A stretch of 33,388 nucleotides of DNA, taken from Nemertoderma westbladi (lineage: Eukaryota; Xenacoelomorpha; Nemertodermatida; Nemertodermatidae). The position numbers were made by a program, and so were the translations under genes. Numbering within the stretch: position 1 is the stretch's first letter; the number at the start of each line of letters is the position of its first letter. The notes beneath the pieces are model-generated. The model ran no database searches, had not been told where the DNA came from, and saw nothing but the letters and a program-made list of their open reading frames with translations. Location: positions 1-33,388 of the forward strand of contig JAUCBJ010008721.1 in the NCBI GenBank assembly GCA_032718475.1. The letters are read 5' to 3'. Shown one piece after another: positions 19,076-27,653 of this stretch.

Positions 19076-19566
19076 CTACTAACTGCGTGGCCTACCAGGC
19101 CTCACCTCGGGTTGGCTCAACCCCGACTACTCCCGGCCTACTAACTGCGCGGCCTGCCAGGCCCCCTTCGGGTTGGCTCAACCCCGCCACTTCCTGCCTA
19201 CTAGCTACGTGGCCAACCAAGCCCTCACTTGCCGGGTTATGCACGTCCGAGACGTTCATTGTTAAATCAATTAAATTCCCTAAATCCATTAAATTATTAG
19301 AATTATTAGAATTTGAAACGGGAATATTATTCAAATTATTTAAATTAGAATTATTATTATTTTCAAGATTTAAATTATTATTCGAATTATTTGAATTATT
19401 CGGAATATTTGAATTAATATTATTATTTGAATTAAAATTTAAATTACCAGGTAAAATATTTCCTGTAATAAAGGGATTAGGGTTATTTACTACGGTACTA
19501 TTAATACCAACAGTTCCTAACGTACTACTACTACCCCCCCCCCACCCCCCACCCCCCCCCCCCCCC
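19076..19566 (-). pseudogene. Asn-rich and Gly-rich leader-protein segment
   Basis: In minus sense the frame starts in a G-tract cluster (19534-19566) and reads SSSTLGTVGINSTVVNNPNP. It continues through a strongly Asn-rich block (for example NFNSNNNINSNIPNNSNN) encoded by the AT-rich 19260-19460. It then passes three copies of a unit of about 20 residues (GLVGHVASRQEVAGLSQPEG is one), which match 60-bp DNA repeats at 19076-19235. A TAG ends it at about 19092. The block stays open and asparagine-rich on the minus strand despite its AT content, which argues that it was coding. No known domain is recognised. Confidence 0.5.
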
Positions 19567-19661
19567 GCCCGTACGGCTACTGTGCGTACTGTACGTGTAC
19601 CGTCACGCTCTGTTCTCTTGCCTCACGCTCTTCGCGTTCACTCTCTAATGCTCCTTCCTTT

Positions 19662-20546
19662 CTAGTCCTTAAATTTATATGCTGCCAGATCCATCTCCCG
19701 CACCCGTCTTTCTTTTGCGGAGGATGTAGCAGACTTATCGGTTGTGACGGATTCCCTCCGCCTTCCCGTCCTACTGGCTCTCCCCCGCCTCCCGGAACTC
19801 CCACCGACCGATGAGACCAAATCCACGGGGTCAACCTCGGATTCGCCCTCCTGCGGTCTCCTCCAACCTACTAATTTTACTCCCCGGGCATCGACTAAGT
19901 ATGGCCCTATGTACACTACACTAGGCTGCATACCCCTATACTCCCATAGTTCAAGCAGTTCGCTGGCAACCCCTCTCGCTCTCTCGCTGGCTAGTTCTTC
20001 CTGCCCAAAACGCTTTAAATAGTCAAAGTATCTGTTCGACTCACCTAGCTGCCTCTTCAACTTCACCTGGTCTATCTCGGCCCCTCATCTAGCTTCCTTC
20101 AGTTGCTCCTGGGTCGCGGCGTAGGCTCGTCGGAGCCGGTCTCTGACCCCGACGTCCTCGTCGCCGACATCTCCTCTCTCCCTCCGGGTCCGGCGTCATA
20201 CCGGCGGCTCCACCATTGCCGTTCCGGTGGGCCGTCCGTCGCCCTCGGCCTGTGGCTGGCCGGCGACATCGGTACGTCTACCGCCGCTGTGTGTCGACTC
20301 GTCTCTCTCTCCTCTCGACTCGTCTTTCCCTTCTCGTTGTAGACGGCCCCCCTCCTCTTGGATTGCCGGATCGCGGGTGGTCGGCGTATCCGGCATCGTG
20401 GGTCGGTACCGTCTCGTCGCGGCCTCGCGGATCATTAGATCGTCGTCCGGGGTCCGCAGCGGTGTCGTCTTTTCTTCTCGACTCATCGCCTTTACTTTAT
20501 CACTTGGTGGCTGGCAGTCACAGCTTGGGTTTCGGAGTTCTATCAC
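19662..20546 (-). pseudogene. 5' leader ORF of the BEL/Pao-like element
   Basis: One minus-strand frame runs from the inner edge of the 5' LTR to TAG at 19662. It is broken only by TGA at 20198-20196 and 20087-20085. The first ATG is at 20486 (MSREEKTTPLRTPDDD). The N-terminal part is charged and disordered-looking (GGRLQREGKDESRGERDEST). The middle is helical (AYAATQEQLKEA, then QLGESNRYFDYLKRFGQEEL). It is followed by the compact VVYIGPYLVDARGVKLVGW and a basic Ser/Arg tail. I recognise no family. Its position, just after the LTR and before Gag, suits an accessory or extended Gag N-terminus. Both stops read TGA where CGA or TGG could have stood, consistent with decay. Confidence 0.6.
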
Positions 20547-21140
20547 TGTGACGGGATCTGTGGACCCCGATTTATCCGTGTGGGTTTTCCTATCTACGCG
20601 TCCCCGCCGTGTGTGTGAAAAGGTTCTTTAAGAGTTCCAAAGTTCTTGATTGATATGAAGGTATATGGTAATATGACATAAGCACAATTAATCAGGGTTA
20701 AAGTCAGCAAAGATGTACCGGTAAATAGGTATTACATATAGTGGCGGTAGCGGACGGTGATAGAAGTCGCCATTCCACCCTAACTGAACTGACTGAGTAA
20801 ACTGAGCAAGTAACACAGTTACCGGTAATATATATTGCACCGTTGGCCGTAATTACACTACTCAGCCAATGCCTTCCCCCCATTGGCTAATAACTCACTT
20901 CTCACCCTCTGCCCTGTGGGGGTGTTTCCCCCCCCCCCCCCCCCCACCGCTGCTGTTACTTTCCTTCTCCCCGGAGGCTTAACCTCTGACCTCCATTGTG
21001 TGAGGCCCCCTGGGGTTTGTCATCCCCGTTTTATTGGGGTGACACGAGGTTGATATTGGTAATAAACCTCGTGTTTCCAATATTGCTGAATGGCGCTCTT
21101 TCCCACCTTGTGGGGTGTTAGTGGAATTGATTCGCTAACA
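20547..21140 (-). repeat. 5' LTR of the BEL/Pao-like element
   Basis: 594 bp, starting tgtgacggga and ending ttcgctaaca on the plus strand. It carries a C18 run at 20928-20945 and the hairpin at 21042-21074 with one mismatch. The sequence just inside (gtgatagaactccgaaaccc on the minus strand) does not begin TGG, so the primer site is not obvious. Confidence 0.93.
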
Positions 21141-21390
21141 TATATATATATGTAGCAATATATATTCGTGTTTATTACTTAATTACTTAGCATTATATAT
21201 TTCGTTTAACGGCGAGAAATAATTCATTTTCTCTTTCCTTACTGTCCATCTCATATTATAAATACGTGACTACAGTAAGATGAAATGTCCTTACTTATTA
21301 AAAGTACAATACTGCCCCTACTATACTCAAGTATGATTGGTAAGTAGAGTATTACGAATGCAAAGTTCAGATCCTCATGTCTCGGCTAAA

Positions 21391-21412
21391 CCAAGCTCTG
21401 GGTAGAGCTTGG
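21391..21412. repeat. Perfect 9-bp-stem hairpin
   Basis: ccaagctct, a gggt loop, then agagcttgg. It lies in the non-coding leader between the BEL element and the exonuclease locus. No known RNA family is recognised. Confidence 0.7.
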
Positions 21413-21529
21413 AAACGACTTGCCTCTAGTCACTGACATTGCTTCTTGCAATATTGCTCTCATACCATATATTAAATAATACATATAGTAGAATGATGTC
21501 CATTTAACAGTAGCGTTAAAACGCAAAAT

Positions 21530-21913
21530 AAATCTGTTAAACCCTTTGACCATCTGAAATTCTAGTCGATTAAGATTTCGCGGCACCCACCGATATACTT
21601 GAAAGACAAAATTATAGAATCAGTGGTTAACGTCCCCAGACATGTTCTGGAATAAATCGGTGCCCATCTTAAATATTAAATATTTAATAAATATTTATAA
21701 AATCTGTTAAAACAAATGTTACAATAGAGTAAATGCTGATAAATTAACTCAAGAAAGTTTGTAAATCAAAAATCTGTTAAAATTTAGATCCTTTAAAATT
21801 CTAGTCGATTAAGATATCGTAGCATTTACCGATACTCTTAAAAAGACAAAATTCCTAGAATTAAGGATCCTAGTCCCCAGACATGTTCTGGAATAAAATT
21901 GTGTCTATTTTAA
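21530..21913. repeat. Direct repeat of about 143 bp, 240-bp period
   Basis: Copy A (21530-21672) and copy B (21770-21913) both run from aaatctgttaaa through tctagtcgattaagat and gacaaaatt to gtccccagacatgttctgg. Similarity is roughly three quarters by eye. They sit in the presumed LTR of the next element and look like enhancer-type repeats of a U3 region; that reading is inferred. Confidence 0.75.
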
Positions 21914-22193
21914 GTGTGTAAAGTGTGTTTACAGTAGCGAGTCGCAGTTGTGAAAGTTGCCCTGCCTCTGTAGCAAGAACCTCCAGTAAATCTAAGCCCT
22001 TGGGACGGACAGTGGAGTGACTCGCGCTGGTTATTGTTGTCATTGTGTAGCTACTACATTGGCGAGAGGCACAGCGACGACAGTACATCAGCGCTGAGGA
22101 TCTTGCGCTGTCCGGGGGCATTGAGGGGGAGGCAGCGACGACCGCTGGCCTAAATATAACTAATTATAATATCAATAAACTCATATAGCAGCT
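21914..22193 (+). promoter_or_regulatory. LTR-like U5 and primer-binding-like site before the exonuclease ORF
   Basis: The run ...gtgtagctactaca is followed at 22060 by tTGGCGAGAGGC. This matches the LTR-end plus TGG primer-site arrangement of Ty3/gypsy-type elements (CA, one or two bases, TGGCGA...). The word cagcgacgac occurs twice in the following leader (near 22072 and 22132). The first ATG of the coding region is at 22194. No matching second LTR was found; the 3' side is cut by a foldback element. Confidence 0.45.
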
Positions 22194-22715
22194 ATGACTG
22201 AGTTGATAGAAGATGATCTTGGTATCAGGGAGCGATATACCCTACCATTGCAGGCGTTTGTTGATAGTTTAATAAGCGGTGATGCTAGTCAACATGCTAC
22301 GGAGGACAATGGACGTTATATCGAACCGCCAATGTCAAAGGAACAGCTCACATGTGAATTGGAGTATAGAAAATTCACCGCTCGCCTTATGCATTGTAAT
22401 GGTACGTATATGGACTTCTTAACTACTGGTCATCCTATTGATTTACATGATACGGACGATGTAGACACCGAAAGAGAAATGATTCTGTTTAAATATCATA
22501 CCCAGCGGAGTCGGAATGATAAACTGAGAATCAAAGACAAAAATTATATTCAAAACCGACTCGAAAGAGAAGACGTTGAAGAGCCAGATAAACGCAGTGA
22601 CTTCAACAAATATTTGGAATTCTTGAGAGAAACATATCTCAATGTAGCCAGTCAACAAAATCTAGAAACTCGATATCCTCAAGGTATACCTAATATCGCC
22701 GTTCAACCCGTATAA
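22194..22715 (+). pseudogene. N-terminal segment of the exonuclease locus
   Basis: This 173-residue piece starts at the ATG 22194 (MTELIEDDLGIRERYTLPLQ). It is acidic early, then has PPMSKEQLTCELEYRKFTAR and a charged helical region with IQNRLEREDVEEPDKRSDF and YLEFLRETYLNVASQQ. The frame ends in TAA at 22713-22715. Coding signal continues one base out of frame from about 22700 as NPYNRPGLTPIQHVTEVEES, indicating a single-base lesion and not a true end. No known domain. Confidence 0.55.
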
Positions 22716-23628
22716 TCGTCCCGGTTTAACCCCGATACAACACGTCACCGAGGTGGAGGAGAGCGTTGTACAAAACGCGTTAGACGCTATTCTACAAAAG
22801 ATCGGAAAAAGAACCTACGATTGCTTAGATAAACGTAAATTGCAGCAACAAGTCCAAGCGGTAAAAGAATTAGGTTTACCCCAGTTTGATTGGGAAATCC
22901 AGAATCTCGAGGAAGACATCGAACTTGGACGAATCTCTACAAGAGTTTTTAGACGAACGCTTCCAACGACAAGCGGAGGAAAATCAGCTGGAGGAGAAAC
23001 ACATCGAAATGGACGAGAGAGAAGAAGCAGCTTTAGCTCAGCCAGAAGCTCAAACCTTATGACTGATCTCTATTCCAAAACCATCATTCATCCTTCGATG
23101 GTTCCCCATTTCGGAGACAAACTCTTCGCCACGGTACAACCCCAACCGGTTGATATCAACTTAAGATCTAGAGATCTTATCGCTAACGCTCCTATGTTAC
23201 AACATCTGCCAATCGAGGCCACTCGTGTCAATGGTATACTCGTTGAACCTCTGGACAATCGAGCGGATCTTGTCTGTCGTATGGTACATGAGTTAAACCT
23301 ACGTGCTAGACCTTTACCGAACTCATTTTATGGGATCAAAGACCACCCCTATTATGTCAATTTAACTCAATATTATATGGTGAAACCGGAAGATCCTACA
23401 CACAGTTTAAGGTTTCTACCACTGATAAACCCCCTAGATCTTGTTGAACTCGAACAACTACAGAAACATCTAGATCAATTGGTCAAAGTAAACTCATTCA
23501 GAAAACCTTATAATGTTTCAAGAATAGAAAAGGATATAATGCCTCCGTATATTCTCGATGGATTTATTAAAACTCGATTAGTCCATTGGAATCTCGACGT
23601 ATTATTCGAGGAAGAGAGCATACAGTGA
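22716..23628 (+). pseudogene. Coiled-coil and central segment of the exonuclease locus
   Basis: The segment opens with EEVVQ-type helices (SVVQNALDAILQKIGKRTYD, QQQVQAVKELGLPQFDWEIQ). Between about 22925 and 23055 the listed long frame is probably not the coding one. A different frame gives a strong heptad-like stretch (LDESLQEFLDERFQRQAEEN, then EEKHIEMDEREEAALAQPEA). After 23055 the original frame resumes with LMTDLYSKTIIHP, PQPVDINLRSRDLIANAPML and LVHWNLDVLFEEESIQ up to TGA at 23626. Two shifts that cancel each other fit a decaying copy. No known domain is recognised in the central part. Confidence 0.55.
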
Positions 23629-24400
23629 TATGGAGATGTAGAGACGTACACTACACATTATCTGAAGTATAGCGATCTACCTAATGCAAGCAAACGCGCC
23701 ACCTTATGGCATCCGGTGGGTATGACCATAGAAAACGCCACCAAAAAAGAGTTGAACAAAACTCTTACGTTATCGAAATGTATGGAGTTGTCACTTACAA
23801 TAACAAAGGTAGCGTTCCGGTTGGAGAACTGGGAACTACGCAAATGATACACATACGTGGACTAGCTGGTTCTACCTATGTGTTTACTCGAGTGTGTTCC
23901 GACGTGATCTATTATTCTTTTGAGACTCTCACCGAGATACAAAAGAAACTCCGACATGGACAATTTGAACTCGCCAGCGTTATGTTATCGATACCGAGTG
24001 CAAACTGGCCATGGGTATAGATGGATCGATGCTACCCCAGCCAGTGCTCGAGATGCTGTTTAACGAGAGAATCCTTAAAATCGGCTCAGCTGTTTATGGA
24101 GATCTCCAAAATGACTTCAGAAACATGGAGAATATCCCACATCCTTTCGTAGATACCCAGCTGATTGCTCCCTGGGCAGAAGGCCGAGGTTTCTTCCAAA
24201 CTATGTATGCCAATACATCCAGCGGCATGAATAAAGTACAACGAACCTCTATCGGACATCTTGCCTTCCAAGAATACGGACGGAATTTCAAAGTCGGAAA
24301 ACCTGTCAGCTACCAACAAGTATATGGAGATCATTATTCTTGATTATACTTCGATGGACCATTAACCGCACCTGGCGTCATTTATAGCTTCATGAGTGTT
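23629..24400 (+). pseudogene. WRN-like DEDD 3'-5' exonuclease domain
   Basis: After the TGA the frame continues (YGDVETYTTHYLKYSDLP). Near 23782 it shifts into YGVVTYNNKGSVPVGELGTT and QMIHIRGLAGSTYVF. This matches the first exonuclease block of WRN-type enzymes (GxDxE, then YN-GK...IQL), but the D and E are not visible: GVVTY stands there. Another shift near 24005 leads to LPQPVLEMLFNERILKIGSA then VYGDLQNDF (block II, KxGxxxxGD) and PFVDTQLIAPWA. Block III follows as SIGHLAFQEYGRNFKVGKPV and GDHYS, a TGA at 24341, then LYFDGPLTAPGVIY. Such domains remove nucleotides from DNA or RNA 3' ends using two metals. Loss of block I acids would make this copy inactive. Fold assignment is by motif pattern only. 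Confidence 0.6.
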
Positions 24401-25219
24401 CCACTTCGTCCCTCATTAGCTATATACACTATCTTCGAGAACGCCACACTTGCTGGTTGGCTAGCCGATGTGTGCAGTCCCACTATACGCGCCCATCCCT
24501 TGTTACTTGGAACCAAGCTCGCCAAGCTAGATGAACTCAATAAGTTCATCCGATTCGAATGCTTTAGGCGCTTTCTGACTCCGTTCCGTAACGTTGATAG
24601 TCAGTTCAAGGACCGCGCTCTGACCAAGCTCAGCCTAAGAGACTCAGCTGCTGAGAAGTTAGACAGCGCTGGATTCGCCATTTTCAAAGACGTTTGTATA
24701 CAGAACTTACATTCCTTTGTTAAACAAAGACCCCGAATCCCCACAGGTTATTCTATCGTGGAAGTTCAAACAGTGGGTTCGCTTGAGGAGACAGCTACAC
24801 CTACCTCAGCTATGCAATTGGAAGACAAACCAATTTGCTTAGAGTCCGAGGAGATTCAACCCACAGCGTCCAGGAGCAGTGACAATGACTATGTTCTGGA
24901 ATGGTATCAAGGTCCACAATGTCTCACCGCATACGACTATCGGCATGCCAATTATGTTTCTAGGAAACGTTGCCGATTATGCGCATCACGAGATCACTTC
25001 ACCCCGGTGGACTCCAGTGTACCATGCTCCTACTTTAAAGATCAACCCTCCATGGAGATCTATTGCGCGTATTGTAGGCTCAATAACCTACACATCTTCG
25101 CAGTCTGTCCTCAATTTATGACTCAATGTCACCATTGCCAGTTTAAAGGACACGCAAGTTTCGATTGCCCCTTCAACCGAGATCTAGAAAGCGTAGACGA
25201 AATGGTTGCCCTGCGTTAA
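24401..25219 (+). pseudogene. Linker and zinc-knuckle segment of the exonuclease locus
   Basis: The segment is in frame with the exonuclease through the TGA at 24341; the ATG at 24392 is internal. A helical region (LAKLDELNKFIRFECFRRFL, DSAAEKLDSAGFAIFKD) leads to a linker rich in Ser, Thr and Glu, and then Cys/His clusters: CRLCASRDHFTPVDSSVPC, CAYCRLNNLHIFAVC and CHHCQFKGHASFDC. The last is a canonical CX2CX4HX4C knuckle of retroviral nucleocapsid type; the first two are looser. Such knuckles bind single-stranded nucleic acid. The frame ends in TAA at 25217-25219, but a further frame (RAWEANADLHCESRHRYYPG) suggests a shift there. Confidence 0.65.
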
Positions 25220-25857
25220 ATTCGAGCCTGGGAAGCTAACGCGGATCTCCATTGCGAATCACGCCATCGGTACTACCCTGGACGGGACATGCCTATGAAG
25301 GAGGCTATGTGTTTCACCCATATCTCTTTGCTTCTGTTGAGCAAAAATCTCGCACCCCTAGCTACGAGCTAATGAAGCGTGTTGGCGAGAATATTTCGAC
25401 CAAATTTGTTTGCAAGTACCTTAGGAATATTAATCCTAACGACCTTAATTCCTATAACTTGATCAACTTCATCCGTCAAGATCCGGAATATGGTGACTTG
25501 TTCATAAACTCGCATCCAGAGCTACAGGAAGTTCATAGATGACCCTATGAATATAGAGCCCGAGAATGCGAGTTGGAAAGAACCATCAAACCGAGGAATT
25601 TTCTTACTACTCACAGTCCGCCTACCGCTCTCGTGCAAACAACTCATCAGGGACCAGTAAGAACTGCCATCCTGAAATGCACTCTAAAGGTTGTTCGACC
25701 TCATTCCACTGAGGTTGATATCGATCAACCGGGTACCTTGACTAGCGGATACACCGACCGTAACCCTAAACCTTCCGATGCAATTGTATTGCACCCCTCA
25801 CCCAGGAGTTATAGCCCTCCTAGTAAAGTGGCTCGCCCCAAAGAGAAAACTGAGTAG
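25220..25857 (+). pseudogene. C-terminal tail of the exonuclease locus
   Basis: The frame from about 25252 (WTGHAYEGGYVFHPYLFASV, then NINPNDLNSYNLINFIRQDP) ends at TGA 25540-25542 and continues unshifted as PYEYRARECELERTIKPRNF. It runs to TAG at 25855-25857 after a Pro/Ser/Lys-rich end (PSPRSYSPPSKVARPKEKTE). No domain is recognised. The basic, proline-rich end is typical of disordered tails. Confidence 0.5.
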
Positions 25858-25988
25858 ACTCTTACTAGCCTCAAAAAACTTCGTAAACACCGTTCACGTA
25901 AGAAGGACTAATAGTTTAGAGTATTTTTGTATTTTAGAAACTGTGATTTTTATATTTTATATACTTAAATCCCATTTTCTGGGAGCGG
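25858..25988. other. AT-rich stretch between the exonuclease locus and the foldback element
   Basis: No ORF. The short inverted word tccca-ttttc-tggga lies near 25970, right before the foldback end. The 3' end of the exonuclease element, if it had an LTR, was displaced or lost here. Confidence 0.5.
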
Positions 25989-27086
25989 TGTGAAAGCTTT
26001 TGCGGACATAACAAGTCATTTTTCCGCAATGCGCAGAATACTCTAAAATAGCCCTAAATTTATCCAACTACGCGACGGGAAGGGATTGGAGCTGGTGTGA
26101 CAAAATCTATCAGCTCATTCTTTGTGGACGTGGAATTTTTCTTTGTTCTGCCTAATTCAGCCAATCAGAGCAATTTTCCCTTTATGTCTGACAGAGACCT
26201 ATGGAAACTCACGCAATGCATTACGGTCTTTGTTTACCTTTTTCTGAGCCTCAGAACGAGCTCGGAATTCTCTGTGCTTCTGTGTGGAAGTTTCAGACTT
26301 TAGCATAGGAACATCAGATGGCTTTGATTATAAGAACGTAAATCTATTACCCGATATTTACTGCTGTCACACCGCCATCCGCACTACCTTATGTTCACTG
26401 CACTATTTTATTTCTGTTTACGGTCTGTTATTAATTGTTGTTATATTAATGGATAATTGTTGTTATATTTCGAGAATACCGATAAATAATCATAAAACCC
26501 CCAATCTTCTTGATTACTGAAGGTAAGAGGAACAGGTTTACCGGTAGCAACTGCGACTTAAAATTATATTGGTTTTGTGTGAACTAAATGCTATTTCATA
26601 ATCCCATCGTGTGTCAGTTGCGATCCTCCTCATATATGATCAAATTCAGTGATGGTCGGCAGATTAGTGTGAAGTAGTGTGAAGTCGTGTGAAGTAGTGT
26701 GAAGGTAATAAAGCATCTCCTAAAGAATGCGCTATTTACGAAACTCTGTGGCCATCTAGTTGTGTTTAGTATAAGTCATAACTCTGTTTTTAAACTTAAA
26801 GCGCCACGCCCTAAAGGAACTGTTAATATTTCCCCGAAAGTAAATATATTTGTCAGAGATTATATAGTAATGATCAATCGAATAATACAGTAGGTCTACA
26901 CTGCAATAACTTTCAAGGCATCCGAATCCAGTCTCCCATACAGTGGGTGATAGGTCACGCACGGACTGGCTTCGGCTGATGTAACTTCAGTACACTAGGT
27001 AATTGTTAAAGGCTAAAGTCGATTTATAAACAAGATGACAACTAAAATTGGCAGGTTAAACTGCTAAAGGTCTAAAAGCGCGAACA
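25989..27086 (+). repeat. Left arm of the foldback element
   Basis: Contains four 10-bp tandem units (agtgtgaagt type) at 26666-26705. One TACCGGTA palindrome lies at 26539. Short ORFs on it have no counterpart pattern and are ignored. Confidence 0.88.
26666..26705 (+). repeat. 10-bp tandem repeat in the left arm
   Basis: Four units of agtgtgaagt with two variant bases. The right arm has about five units in inverse orientation (29489-29538), so copy number differs between arms. Confidence 0.85.
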
Positions 27087-27545
27087 CACAGAGAGGTCGC
27101 CCGAAGGAGACCAAACTGCAGCCACCGCCTCACCGCACCCAAAACCTCTCCCAAACCCCGCTGTCTCATCCCGACCCTCTTAGAGCATAGGGTCTCTGCA
27201 AGGTGCCGGATGAATACAGCCGCCTCCGCACCCCACACACCGTCAGTGGAACACACCACCGGGGTGAAGTGCATCCTGCGGGATTCGCAGGCCTCCTGGT
27301 AGTGGGCCCGCTTGACCCTCTGGGCGAGTAAAGTCTCCGTTGAGGCGTTGGAGCGAACATAGGAAGTGGCGTCGAGAATTATAATCGATACGTCGAAAGA
27401 CTCCACTACCTGGTTCGCCCAAACACCCCTGGATACCAAATCTGCCCTCACCCCCTCCACCGCCTGCTCATCCGAGACCAGGTGACCTTCGGCCAGGGTG
27501 ACCTCCCGCTCGACGTTAGTCGCACCGAAGGCCTCCGCAAGAATC
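27056..27545 (-). pseudogene. PD-(D/E)xK-like retroelement fragment inside the foldback loop
   Basis: In minus sense the frame is open from about 27545 (LAEAFGATNVEREVTLAEGH) to the stop at 27056. It aligns by eye with the protein at 242-1123: RADLVSRGVWANQVVESFDV corresponds to DARLDVAASGLWGG...VDVK. FTPVVCSTDGVWGAEAAVF corresponds to FVPFVMATTGGASRSAHAI, and LLRATSLCVR to LPRSSIMCLR. The lysine of DVK is serine here and the C-terminal end runs into the arm. There is no ATG at the start; the nominal first codon at 27460 is GTG. It is a captured or inserted C-terminal fragment and probably inactive. Confidence 0.7.
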
Positions 27546-27653
27546 TTTAAAGTATCTTTAAGTATCTTTAAAATACATTTACATAAAACTTAGATATATT
27601 ATAAATGTAGCCATATTATACGTTACAATACACGAAGTGGGGACTTCGCGCAG

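Larger units (their letters stand above)
13449..21140 (-). mobile_element. BEL/Pao-like LTR retrotransposon lacking pol (7692 bp)
   Basis: Direct 594-bp repeats at 13449-14042 and 20547-21140, starting TG and ending CA, enclose a minus-strand Gag-protease ORF of BEL type. TATAT on both sides is a plausible 5-bp target duplication, though it lies in low-complexity DNA. By eye the LTRs differ at about 18 sites plus C-run length (about 97% identical). A polypurine tract (ggggggag, 14043-14050 reversed) abuts the 3' LTR in minus sense, fixing the orientation. No reverse transcriptase, RNase H or integrase is present anywhere inside, so the element must be mobilised by proteins of another copy. 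Its unusual content is tandem hairpins, pyrimidine-rich satellites and G-tracts inside coding sequence. Confidence 0.88.
22194..25857 (+). pseudogene. Broken ORF: coiled coil, WRN-like 3'-5' exonuclease, CCHC zinc knuckles
   Basis: Seven open pieces on the plus strand read as one intronless protein of about 1200 residues. The order is an acidic N-terminus (22194-22700), a coiled coil (about 22720-23055), a conserved-looking central region (23060-23780), a DEDD-type exonuclease (about 23780-24400), a linker (to about 24960), zinc knuckles (24960-25165) and a C-terminal tail. Frames change near 22700, 22925, 23055, 23782, 24005 and 25225. Three other breaks are in-frame TGA codons (23626-23628, 24341-24343, 25540-25542) with the frame resuming unchanged. 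Neither polymerase nor integrase is present. The LTR-like leader and nucleocapsid-like knuckles suggest a retroelement Gag-like product; an alternative is a retrocopy of a host nuclease gene. I recognise no family with this whole layout. The individual domains are listed separately. Confidence 0.65.

Noticed and set aside
21632-21895. agacatgttc words fitting a p53-type half site in both 240-bp repeats
   Set aside because: A ten-base degenerate match inside a duplicated unit is not evidence of binding.
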